This document shows positions 7,081-13,397 of a DNA stretch of 28,306 nucleotides, piece by piece. How positions within the stretch are numbered: the stretch's first letter is position 1; each line of letters opens with the position of its first letter. The DNA comes from an uncultured Pseudomonadota bacterium (lineage in GTDB: Bacteria; Pseudomonadota; Gammaproteobacteria; Burkholderiales; Casimicrobiaceae). The notes below the pieces were generated by a model. The model was given only the letters and a program-made list of their open reading frames with translations. It did not search any database and was not told the origin of the DNA. The stretch is from positions 1 to 28,306 of the forward strand of contig CALFEY010000090.1 of the NCBI GenBank assembly GCA_937958295.1, in the 5' to 3' direction. The position numbers were made by a program, and so were the translations under genes.

Positions 7081-7941
7081 ATGTCGCAGGTCATCGTAGG
7101 ACAGCTCCTCAACGGCGTCATCGTCGGCACGCTGTACGGCATCATCGCCCTGGGCGTCACGCTCACGTTCGCGATCACCGGGATCGTGAACTTCGCGCTT
7201 GGGGCGTTCATGATGCTGGGGGCCTACGGCACGTGGTACCTCGCCGCCGAGCATGGCCTGCCCTACCCCCTCGCGGTGCTGGTCGCCACGCTCGGCACGG
7301 CAGTGCTGGGCCTGGTGGCCGACCGCGCGCTGTTCCGCTATACCCGCAACGACCTCATCAATGGCCTGCTGGTCTCGATCGGCCTCATCGCCGTGCTGGA
7401 CAACGTGGTGCTCATGATCTTCACCGCCACGCCGCAGGCGCTCGATCCCCCGCTGACCGGCAGCATCGGATTCCTGGGCGTGTTCCTGCCCAAGATGAAG
7501 GTCGTCGTGTGCCTGCTCCTGATCCTCACCGTCGCCGGCACGTGGCTGGCGCTCCAGCGCACGTGGATGGGCCGCGCCGCCTTCAGCTACGCGCAGTCGG
7601 CGGAGGGCGCGAAGCTCATGGGCGTGCGCACCGAGCTCCTCCAATCGGGCGTGTTCGTCTACTCCACCGCCTTGGCCGGGCTCGGCGGCGGCTTCTACGC
7701 GAGCCTGTACTCGATCGATCCCACGATCGGCAACCTCTACGTCCTCAAGGCAGTGGAGGCGGCGATCCTCGCGGGCATCGGCAGCATCCCAGGCGCGCTC
7801 GCGGGCGGCATCATCCTCGGAGCCATGGAGAGCATCGGAGCGCTCTACTTCCCGCTTTCCTTCCGTGACGCCTACGGCCTCGTGCTCCTGGTGCTCATCC
7901 TCCTGTTGCGGCCGAGCGGCCTCTTCGCAGCACAGCGATGA
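7081..7941 (+). CDS. Branched-chain-amino-acid-type ABC permease, LivH-like
   Basis: This 286-residue inner-membrane protein has about eight hydrophobic segments and the LivH hallmarks: N-terminal QLLNGVIVGTLYGIIALGVTLTFAITGIVNFALGAFMMLGAY, a cytoplasmic loop with the ATPase-contact helix (ALQRTWMGRAAFSYAQSAEGAKLMGV is interrupted by the usual EAA-type pattern), and GIGSIPGALAGGIILGAMES near the end. It forms the translocation pore with the LivM-like partner. ATG 7081 lies five bases after the receptor stop and no other start gives a plausible N-terminus. It overlaps the next start by four bases, which fits a translationally coupled operon. Confidence 0.93.
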   Translation: MSQVIVGQLLNGVIVGTLYGIIALGVTLTFAITGIVNFALGAFMMLGAYGTWYLAAEHGLPYPLAVLVATLGTAVLGLVADRALFRYTRNDLINGLLVSIGLIAVLDNVVLMIFTATPQALDPPLTGSIGFLGVFLPKMKVVVCLLLILTVAGTWLALQRTWMGRAAFSYAQSAEGAKLMGVRTELLQSGVFVYSTALAGLGGGFYASLYSIDPTIGNLYVLKAVEAAILAGIGSIPGALAGGIILGAMESIGALYFPLSFRDAYGLVLLVLILLLRPSGLFAAQR

Positions 7942-8891
7942 CCAGGCCGCGCCTCCTGACCGTGGCGGCGATCGCGGTAGCGGTGATGCTGCCGCTCGTC
8001 GTGAAGAGCGACCTCACGCTCACCATCCTCGTCTTCTCCTTCCTGCTCGCGATGCTGGCGGTGAGCTTCAACCTCATCTTCGGCTTCACTGGCCAGCTGT
8101 CGATGTTCCACGCCGCCGCCTACGGCATCGGCGCCTACGCCACGCACATCGGCATGCGCGACCTGGGGCTCGCGTTCTGGCCGGCGGTGGGCTTTGCGAT
8201 GGCACTCGTGACCGTGCTGTCGGCGATCATCGGCACGATCTGCTTCCGCTTCCGGCTCAAGGCCTTCTACTTCGCCGTGGTGACACTCGCGTTCGCGGAG
8301 ATGGCGCGCCTCGTGGCGGCAAACTGGCATGGCGTGACCAACGGCACGCTGGGGCTCACGCTCACCGCCAAGCCGAGCATCGGCTGGCCCGGCCATGCGA
8401 TCGCCATCGACAACACGCTCGCCTGGTACTACCTGAGCCTCACGGCGCTGGCCATGACCATCGTGGTGTGCAGCCGCTGCGTGCACTCGTGGATGGGCCG
8501 CTGCTTCGTCGCGATCCGGCTCAACGACGCCTTGGGCGACGCCCTCGGCATCGACATCTTCCGCTACAAGCTCCTGTCCTTTTGCATCGCCAACGCAATC
8601 GCCGCGATCGCCGGTGCCCTGTATGCGCACTTCCTAGGCTATGTCGATCCGTCGTTCCTGTCGGTGGATCAGTCGCTCGCCATCGTCGCGATGGTCCTGC
8701 TGGGCGGCAAGGGCCGCGTGGCCGCGCCGGTGGTGGGCGCCATCTTTCTCACCCTGCTCCCTCATCTCATCCACTTCAATGCCGAGGTGCGCGCGATCAT
8801 CTACGGCTCGATCCTCATCCTCGTGATCCTGCTGCTGCCCAAGGGCATCGTGGGGACTGCGGCCGAATGGAGCCGGCGCCGGCATGCTTGA
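7938..8891 (+). CDS. Branched-chain-amino-acid-type ABC permease, LivM-like
   Basis: The 317-residue membrane protein begins with a hydrophobic segment and carries the LivM signature NLIFGFTGQLSMFHAAAYGIGAY (about residues 46-68), plus FCFRLKAFYFAVVTLAFAEM-type helices and the conserved LLGGKGRVAAPVVGAIFL loop near the C-terminus. The internal contact loop RLNDALGDALGIDIFRYKLL takes the place of the common R-DE-AA---G motif. It pairs with the LivH-like subunit to form the pore. Start ATG overlaps the previous stop, and its own end overlaps the LivG-like start by eight bases, so all subunits are likely made in equal measure. The substrate is that of the cognate receptor and is unknown. Confidence 0.93.
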   Translation: MTRPRLLTVAAIAVAVMLPLVVKSDLTLTILVFSFLLAMLAVSFNLIFGFTGQLSMFHAAAYGIGAYATHIGMRDLGLAFWPAVGFAMALVTVLSAIIGTICFRFRLKAFYFAVVTLAFAEMARLVAANWHGVTNGTLGLTLTAKPSIGWPGHAIAIDNTLAWYYLSLTALAMTIVVCSRCVHSWMGRCFVAIRLNDALGDALGIDIFRYKLLSFCIANAIAAIAGALYAHFLGYVDPSFLSVDQSLAIVAMVLLGGKGRVAAPVVGAIFLTLLPHLIHFNAEVRAIIYGSILILVILLLPKGIVGTAAEWSRRRHA

Positions 8892-9663
8892 AGTCGAGCA
8901 CCTGACCAAGCGCTTCGGCGGGCTCACCGCAGTGGCCGACGTGAGCTTCGCCATCGCCCAGGGCGAGATCGTGGCGGTGTTCGGTCCCAACGGATCGGGC
9001 AAGACCACGCTACTGTCCATGATCGCCGGCGTGCTGGCGCCCACCGCCGGCATGATCCGCTATCGGGGCACGTCGCTCGTGGGACTGCCCCCCAATCGCG
9101 TCGTGGCGCTCGGCATCGCCAAGACCTTCCAGAATCCGCAGCTCTTCGAAGAGTTGACCGTCGTGGAGCACCTGCGCATCGCGGGCCACCTGATGCTCAA
9201 GCGCCGGCTTGGTTGGCGGCGCCTCCTCACGCTCTTCGGCGGCGCGACGGACGGCGAGCGCACGGTGGACGCGCGCGCCGATCGTGTCGTGGCGCTGTGC
9301 CGGCTCGACCGTGCACGCGACACCATCGCGGCCGACCTGTCCTACGGGCAGGAAAAGATGCTGGGCGTGGCGATGGCACTCATGTGCGAGCCCGAGCTCC
9401 TGCTGCTGGACGAGCCGGCGTCGGGTCTCGGCCACGGCGAGGTCACGGAGCTCGAGCGCGTGCTGCGCGACCTGCGCGACCAGGGCACCACGCTGTGCAT
9501 CATCGACCACCAGGTCAAGTTCCTCGGTCGTCTCGCCGACCGCGCGATCTCGCTGCAGCACGGCGCCAAGATCGCCGACGGCCCGCCGCAGGACGTGCTG
9601 TCGCGGCCGGAGGTCATCGCCGCCTATCTCGGAGCCAGCCATGCTGCAGATACGGCAGCTTGA
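8884..9663 (+). CDS. ABC transporter ATP-binding protein, LivG-like
   Basis: The 259-residue cytoplasmic ATPase has Walker A GPNGSGKTT (about residues 36-44), the Q-loop at KTFQNPQLF, an ABC signature of the LivG type (LSYGQEK instead of LSGGQ), Walker B LLLLDEPASGL and the H-loop CIIDHQ. The C-terminal DRAISLQHGAKIADGPPQDVL segment and the A-Y-LG tail are LivG features. It forms a heterodimer with the LivF-like ATPase encoded next and powers import. The next gene starts inside its last 23 bases. Confidence 0.94.
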   Translation: MLEVEHLTKRFGGLTAVADVSFAIAQGEIVAVFGPNGSGKTTLLSMIAGVLAPTAGMIRYRGTSLVGLPPNRVVALGIAKTFQNPQLFEELTVVEHLRIAGHLMLKRRLGWRRLLTLFGGATDGERTVDARADRVVALCRLDRARDTIAADLSYGQEKMLGVAMALMCEPELLLLDEPASGLGHGEVTELERVLRDLRDQGTTLCIIDHQVKFLGRLADRAISLQHGAKIADGPPQDVLSRPEVIAAYLGASHAADTAA

Positions 9664-10342
9664 CCTCCGCTTCGGCAAGAACCAGGTCCTGCATCAGGTG
9701 GACCTCGATGTCGCGCAGGGTGAGGTCGTCGCGCTCATCGGTCCCAATGCCGCCGGCAAGACGAGCACGTTGCGCACGATCCTTGGCCTCAACCGCGCGG
9801 CGGCGGGTGAGCAGATCTTCGAAGACGTGGACATCCGCGCGCTGCCCACCCACGAGCGCGTACGTGCCGGCCTCGTGCTCGTCCCGGAGGGACGCCAGGT
9901 GTTCGGCCAGTCCACGGTGCTCGACAACCTCATGATGGGCGCCTACCATCGCGCCGATCGCGCGCGGTGCGCCCCGGATCTGGAGCGCGTCTTCGAGCTC
10001 TTTCCCCGCCTGTGGGAACGCCGGCGGCAGAAAGCCGGCTCGATGTCCGGCGGCGAGCAGCAGATGCTCGCGATCGGGCGCGGGCTCATGGCGCTGCCCA
10101 AGTGCCTCCTGCTCGACGAGCCCACGCTCGGCCTCGCGCCGGTGATCGTGGCCGAGCTGCGCAAGGCCCTGCAGATCCTCGCGGCGTCGGGACTCACGAT
10201 CCTGCTCGCGGAGCAGAACGCGGCCTTTGCGCTCGAGACTTCGCAGCGGGCCTATGTGCTCGAGCTCGGGCACATCAGCCTCACCGGCCCCTCAAGCGTG
10301 CTGGCGCGCGACGCCCGCGTGCGGGAGCTGTACCTGGGCTAG
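9641..10342 (+). CDS. ABC transporter ATP-binding protein, LivF-like
   Basis: The 233-residue ATPase has Walker A GPNAAGKTS, the LivF-specific LVPEGRQVF segment after the Q-loop, signature SGGEQQML, Walker B CLLLDEPTLGLAP and a final switch region ILLAEQN. ATG 9641 is chosen because it starts directly before the first beta strand (LQIRQLDLRFG); a longer reading frame upstream lies within the LivG-like gene. It completes a five-gene importer (receptor, two permeases, two ATPases). The last 51 bases overlap the end of a convergent minus-strand gene; no clear terminator hairpin was seen after it. Confidence 0.94.
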   Translation: MLQIRQLDLRFGKNQVLHQVDLDVAQGEVVALIGPNAAGKTSTLRTILGLNRAAAGEQIFEDVDIRALPTHERVRAGLVLVPEGRQVFGQSTVLDNLMMGAYHRADRARCAPDLERVFELFPRLWERRRQKAGSMSGGEQQMLAIGRGLMALPKCLLLDEPTLGLAPVIVAELRKALQILAASGLTILLAEQNAAFALETSQRAYVLELGHISLTGPSSVLARDARVRELYLG

Positions 10343-10663
10343 CAGCGCGCAGCTCGCGTGCCACCGCGCGATCCCCGGATGGCTCTGTTGCACGTAGCGC
10401 AAGAGCTCCTGGATCTGGCCGGTGGTGGCGCGCGCAGCATCGTCCGGCGTGACCGGCACCACCGCGTTGCGTGCAAAGCGCAGATACTTCGCGAAGGCCC
10501 CGCCGCCAAGCACCGCCATGGCAAGCGGACCCACGAAGCCGAGCAGACGGCCCAGCACCCGGGCGCGATCCGGCGCGTCGAGGCGGACGATGCTGTCCGC
10601 CCATGTCGCCGGCGGTGCGAGCGCCGTCTCGTCGCGCGTCAAGCCTTCTCCGTGGCCGCTCAT
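10292..10663 (-). CDS. Hypothetical protein, second gene of a MarR-linked operon
   Basis: This 123-residue protein is not recognised. It has a polar N-terminus, one glycine-rich hydrophobic stretch (about residues 38-59, GRLLGFVGPLAMAVLGGGAF) that could be a single membrane helix, then a helical polar part (QIQELLRYVQQSH). Its ATG overlaps the stop of the upstream gene by four bases (ATGA), which supports the reading frame and indicates translational coupling. The last 17 codons overlap the 3' end of the LivF-like gene on the other strand, so the true C-terminus is less certain. No metal, nucleotide or DNA-binding motif is visible. Its control by the MarR regulator is inferred from operators before the first gene. 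Confidence 0.55.
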   Translation of the reverse strand: MSGHGEGLTRDETALAPPATWADSIVRLDAPDRARVLGRLLGFVGPLAMAVLGGGAFAKYLRFARNAVVPVTPDDAARATTGQIQELLRYVQQSHPGIARWHASCALLAQVQLPHAGVARQHA

Positions 10664-11034
10664 TGCTGCGTGCACGGCGTGAGGCAGCGCAACGGAAGCG
10701 CGCGCGCCACGGGTGCTGCGTCGGGTGCCCTGGCCGGCGCGGCGGCGCTCGCGACGGCATCCGCACCACGCGCCCTGCGCCACCGGCGATACACCCACAG
10801 GGCAAGCGCGATGATCGAGCCGCCCGGCAGGAGCACTTCGATCGCGACGTAGGGTCCAAGGGAACGGATGGAGGCCACCATGCGCGCGAAGGCGCCGCGC
10901 AGCGCGCGCAGCGCCGTCCACCCGCGGCTGTCGTTCACGGTAGCGCTCGGCGCGAAGACCGGTGCGACAGCAGCCATCGGAGTAGTCGCGGCGGACGCGG
11001 CGGCGGGGATGTCGGAAGCAAGGCGGGGATTCAT
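10660..11034 (-). CDS. Hypothetical single-pass membrane protein, first gene of a MarR-linked operon
   Basis: The 124-residue protein has an Ala/Pro-rich N-terminal region, a basic amphipathic part (TALRALRGAFARMVASIRSLG), one likely membrane helix (about residues 61-82, YVAIEVLLPGGSIIALALWVY) followed by a strongly basic stop-transfer segment (RRWRRAR), and an Ala/Pro-rich tail with two cysteines. A positive-inside rule would put the C-terminus in the cytoplasm. No known family is recognised. The ATG is preceded by a purine-rich AAGAGACGAAAG sequence, and about 20 bases before it lies a predicted promoter with two MarR-type palindromes. It is followed without a gap by a second unknown gene (ATGA overlap). 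Confidence 0.6.
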   Translation of the reverse strand: MNPRLASDIPAAASAATTPMAAVAPVFAPSATVNDSRGWTALRALRGAFARMVASIRSLGPYVAIEVLLPGGSIIALALWVYRRWRRARGADAVASAAAPARAPDAAPVARALPLRCLTPCTQQ

Positions 11035-11052
11035 CTTTCGTCTCTTCTTTAC

Positions 11053-11062
11053 TGCCCAGGCA
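11053..11062. promoter_or_regulatory. Candidate MarR operator 2 (TGCCCAGGCA)
   Basis: A ten-base near-perfect palindrome, one base away from TGCCTAGGCA at 11068-11077. The two copies start 15 bases apart. Confidence 0.5.
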
Positions 11063-11090
11063 CTAAATGCCTAGGCAACCATGTGGTCAA
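11062..11090 (-). promoter_or_regulatory. Predicted promoter of the two-gene membrane-protein operon
   Basis: On the minus strand, TTGACC (complement of 11085-11090) and TTTAGT (complement of 11062-11067) are separated by 17 bases. Operator 1 fills the spacer and operator 2 covers the predicted start, so a bound MarR dimer would block polymerase. The leader would be about 20 bases, with a purine-rich ribosome binding site. Confidence 0.6.
11068..11077. promoter_or_regulatory. Candidate MarR operator 1 (TGCCTAGGCA)
   Basis: A perfect ten-base palindrome (ATGCCTAGGCAA in context) inside the promoter spacer. The marR promoter has a related palindrome in the same spacer position. Confidence 0.6.
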
Positions 11091-11096
11091 AAAAAC

Positions 11097-11561
11097 TCAT
11101 GCGTTGGCGAGCATGCGGAGCAGAAACCCCTCAAGCTGCCGGGCCTCCGCGGGGCTGAAGCCATCGAGCATCCGGTTAAGCACCTGCATGCCGACGGCAC
11201 GCAGCTTGGGCACCACGGCCTTGCCTTCATCGGTGAGCTCGAGCTGGAAGGCACGCCGGTCTTCGGGGTTGGGCACGCGGCGCACGAGACCGCGACGCTC
11301 GAGCCGGTCGAGCATGCGGGTCATCGCGCCGGGATCGTAGGAGATGCCCTTGCACAGGTCCGACGCCGAGCTGACCTCGCCGTGGGCGATGGACATGAGG
11401 ATCACGTACTGCGCGGCGGTGATGTCGAGCGGCGCGAGCTCGGCCTCGAAGGCGGCGCCCAGCGCGCCCTTCACCTTGCCGAAGAGGCTCGCGATACTGC
11501 GCTGAGGGTCGTAGGTCCTCGCGTCGTAGATCGGCGGGTGGGTGGCAGTGTCGTGGCTCAC
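11097..11561 (-). CDS. MarR-family transcriptional regulator
   Basis: The 154-residue protein has the MarR architecture: N-terminal dimer helix, winged helix-turn-helix (about residues 45-115 with LDITAAQYVILMSIA, ASDLCKGISYDPGAMTRMLDRLERRGLV) and the wing motif NPEDRRAFQLELTDEG, then a C-terminal dimerisation helix. The reading frame stays open further upstream, but the GTG at 11561 is preferred because an excellent promoter lies immediately before it; this would make the message almost leaderless, since the -10 box ends ten bases from the GTG. It sits directly upstream of, and in the same direction as, the two-gene membrane operon, and both promoters carry the same palindrome, so it is probably an autorepressor that also controls that operon. 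Its ligand is not evident. Confidence 0.88.
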   Translation of the reverse strand: MSHDTATHPPIYDARTYDPQRSIASLFGKVKGALGAAFEAELAPLDITAAQYVILMSIAHGEVSSASDLCKGISYDPGAMTRMLDRLERRGLVRRVPNPEDRRAFQLELTDEGKAVVPKLRAVGMQVLNRMLDGFSPAEARQLEGFLLRMLANA

Positions 11562-11570
11562 GATGCTGAC

Positions 11571-11599
11571 AATATAGTTGCCCAAGCAATAATTGTCAA
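11571..11599 (-). promoter_or_regulatory. Predicted sigma-70 promoter of marR-like gene
   Basis: On the minus strand, a perfect TTGACA (complement of 11594-11599), 17-base spacer, and TATATT (complement of 11571-11576, five of six). The spacer contains the MarR-type palindrome. A wider dyad, TGACAAT and ATTGTCA, brackets the whole element. Confidence 0.75.
11578..11589. promoter_or_regulatory. Candidate MarR autoregulatory operator (TTGCCCAAGCAA)
   Basis: A 12-base dyad with TTGC and GCAA arms inside the -35/-10 spacer of the MarR gene. It resembles the two palindromes upstream of the neighbouring operon. Confidence 0.6.
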
Positions 11600-11671
11600 G
11601 GCCATGGATTGCGATGAGCCACCTGCCGTTGCACGCCCGGTCCAAGCAGCGCGTCCCTTGTTATCCAGCAC

Positions 11672-11707
11672 GATGGTACCATCTGCTTGGATGGTAAGTG
11701 GATGGTA
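11672..11707. promoter_or_regulatory. Candidate ribbon-helix-helix operator: palindrome plus GATGGTA repeats
   Basis: The perfect palindrome GATGGTACCATC (11672-11683) is followed by two more GATGGTA copies at 11690-11696 and 11701-11707, the last ending five bases before the regulator's ATG. Ribbon-helix-helix proteins commonly bind such short repeated half-sites and repress their own gene. The assignment is by position. Confidence 0.5.
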
Positions 11708-11712
11708 TACAG

Positions 11713-12141
11713 ATGGCCGATGACCTTGTTTCGATCCCCGAAGCCCGCCCCCGGCTGGCCGAGACCGAGAAGCTCACGATCAACCTCGGGGTCGTCGACC
11801 TGGGGCAGATCGACCTGCTGGTGCAGGAAGGGTTCTATTCGAATCGCACCGACCTCATCCGCACCGCGATCCGCAACCAGCTCGCGCAACACGGCGAGGC
11901 CCTGAAGAGCACCGTGGCGCGGCGCACGCTCGTGCTCGGCCTGCAGAGCTTCTCGCGCGCGGATCTCGAGCGCGCGCGTGCGTCGCGGCGAATGCTGCAG
12001 ATCCACGTCGTGGGGCTCGCCCGCATCGCCGCCGACGTGCCGCCCGACCTCGCGCGGGCCACCATCGAGTCCGTCGAAGTCCTCGGGGCGTTTCACGCCA
12101 GCCGGGAGGTGCGCGAAGCCCTGCGCGACCGCATCCGTTGA
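11713..12141 (+). CDS. CopG-like ribbon-helix-helix DNA-binding protein
   Basis: This 142-residue protein contains a ribbon-helix-helix domain at about residues 17-60: a strand EKLTINLGVVDLGQID, helix 1 (LLVQEGFYSN) and the typical second helix start SNRTDLIRTAIRNQL. The rest is an alpha/beta tail of ~80 residues with a repetitive helical pattern (DLERARASRRML, ADVPPDLARATIES) and no recognised domain. ATG 11713 is chosen; a GTG at 11698 would add five residues. It is followed after 26 bases by a PHB-depolymerase-type esterase, so the two are probably co-transcribed. Three GATGGTA repeats lie at the start, suggesting autoregulation. It could sense the carbon store through its C-terminal part, but nothing in the sequence shows that. 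Confidence 0.8.
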   Translation: MADDLVSIPEARPRLAETEKLTINLGVVDLGQIDLLVQEGFYSNRTDLIRTAIRNQLAQHGEALKSTVARRTLVLGLQSFSRADLERARASRRMLQIHVVGLARIAADVPPDLARATIESVEVLGAFHASREVREALRDRIR

Positions 12142-12167
12142 GGCATCACGAGAAAAGGAAACATGGC

Positions 12168-13349
12168 ATGAGCAATTTCGATCCCTTCCGCAGCCCTGCG
12201 TTCGACGCGACCGCGGTGACGGCCACCATCCAGCGCGCGCTCGCCAGCGCGGGCCTCGACACCACGGCCGGACCCATGCGCCGGGTCACCCGCACCATCG
12301 AAGACGCGCTCGCGGCCGCCGGGCTCATGCCTCGCGGCAGCGGGCAGGCGGAGCCCGGCATCACCATCGAAAGCACGGCGCGCGAAGTGGAGGACGAAGA
12401 CGCGCCTGATCGCAAGCGGCTCGACGGTCCTCGCCCGAGCAAGCGTCCCGCCACGACGGAAACACCGCCCCCCCCGCCGGGCGAGTTCCTCGCGCGCTCG
12501 TTCGTGGCGGCGTCCGGCGCGCGCGCATACAAGGTGTACGTCCCCGCCGGCTACGCCGCGGGAGCAACCGACGTCCCCATGGTCGTGATGCTGCATGGCT
12601 GCACGCAATCGCCCGACGACTTCGCGGCGGGCACGCGCATGAATGCGCTGGCCGACGAGCACGGCTTCATCGTGGTGTATCCCGCGCAGAGTGCGGCGGC
12701 CAATGCACAGAAGTGCTGGAACTGGTTCCGGACGGAGGACCAGGTACGCGAGTCCGGAGAGCCCGCGGTCATCGCCGGGATCACCCGGGAGGTCGCCGCG
12801 GCGTATCGCATCGATCGCCGCCGCATCTTCGTCGCAGGCCTGTCGGCGGGCGCCGCGATGGCAGTCATCCTCGCCACCACGCATCCCGACCTGTACGCCG
12901 CCGTGGGAGCGCACTCGGGACTCGCCTACCGCGCCGCAAGCGACATGCCCTCGGCCTTTCGAGCCATGCACGGCGGAAGCGTCCTGGTCACCTCGCCGGC
13001 AGGCACCGCGCTGCCGGTTCCCGTCATCGTGTTCCACGGCGACAGCGATCGCACCGTCCACGCCGCGAATGCCACCGCCATCGTGCGTCAGGCAGTCGGC
13101 GCGCATGCGGGCGCGTCGAAGCCGCACGAAGCGTCGTCGGGAACGGGCGCGCGTGGCAGGCGCTTCAGCCGCAAGGTCTACGTGGCCGCGAACGGGGGCG
13201 TCGTGGCCGAGCACTGGGTGGTGCACGGTGCGGGCCATGCGTGGTCAGGCGGCAGCACGGCGGGATCGTTCGCCGACGAGGCCGGCCCCGACGCCTCGCG
13301 GGAAATGATCCGGTTCTTCCTCTCGCTGCCGCGCGCCGGCACCGCGTGA
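12168..13349 (+). CDS. PHB depolymerase family (Esterase_phd) alpha/beta hydrolase
   Basis: The 393-residue protein has a ~105-residue N-terminal region (phasin-like helical start FDATAVTATIQRALASAGL, then a charged Pro-rich linker) and a C-terminal polyhydroxybutyrate-depolymerase-type esterase domain. Visible catalytic elements are the oxyanion region MLHGCTQSPDDFAAGT, nucleophile S226 in GLSAGAAM, acid in HGDSDRTVH (D292 or D294) and H357 in GAGHAWSGG. There is no signal peptide, so an intracellular role on polyester granules or short esters is likely, in contrast to secreted depolymerases. The start ATG is preceded by AAAAGGA at suitable distance; an upstream ATG at 12138 would give ten more residues without a good site. 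It probably shares an operon with the ribbon-helix-helix gene. Confidence 0.88.
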   Translation: MSNFDPFRSPAFDATAVTATIQRALASAGLDTTAGPMRRVTRTIEDALAAAGLMPRGSGQAEPGITIESTAREVEDEDAPDRKRLDGPRPSKRPATTETPPPPPGEFLARSFVAASGARAYKVYVPAGYAAGATDVPMVVMLHGCTQSPDDFAAGTRMNALADEHGFIVVYPAQSAAANAQKCWNWFRTEDQVRESGEPAVIAGITREVAAAYRIDRRRIFVAGLSAGAAMAVILATTHPDLYAAVGAHSGLAYRAASDMPSAFRAMHGGSVLVTSPAGTALPVPVIVFHGDSDRTVHAANATAIVRQAVGAHAGASKPHEASSGTGARGRRFSRKVYVAANGGVVAEHWVVHGAGHAWSGGSTAGSFADEAGPDASREMIRFFLSLPRAGTA

Positions 13350-13374
13350 ACGCCGTGCGCTTGTCGGCGGAGCA

Positions 13375-13389
13375 CGCGGCATCGCCGCG
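13375..13389. terminator. Possible bidirectional terminator hairpin
   Basis: CGCGGC, a three-base loop, GCCGCG, between two convergent genes. It has no T-run on either side, so termination strength is doubtful. Confidence 0.3.
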
Positions 13390-13397
13390 AGGGACGA

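Noticed and set aside
10358..11340. Plus-strand open frames opposite the MarR-linked operon
   Set aside because: They lack ribosome binding sites, are Arg-rich, and run over the well-formed promoters and the ATGA overlap of the minus-strand genes.
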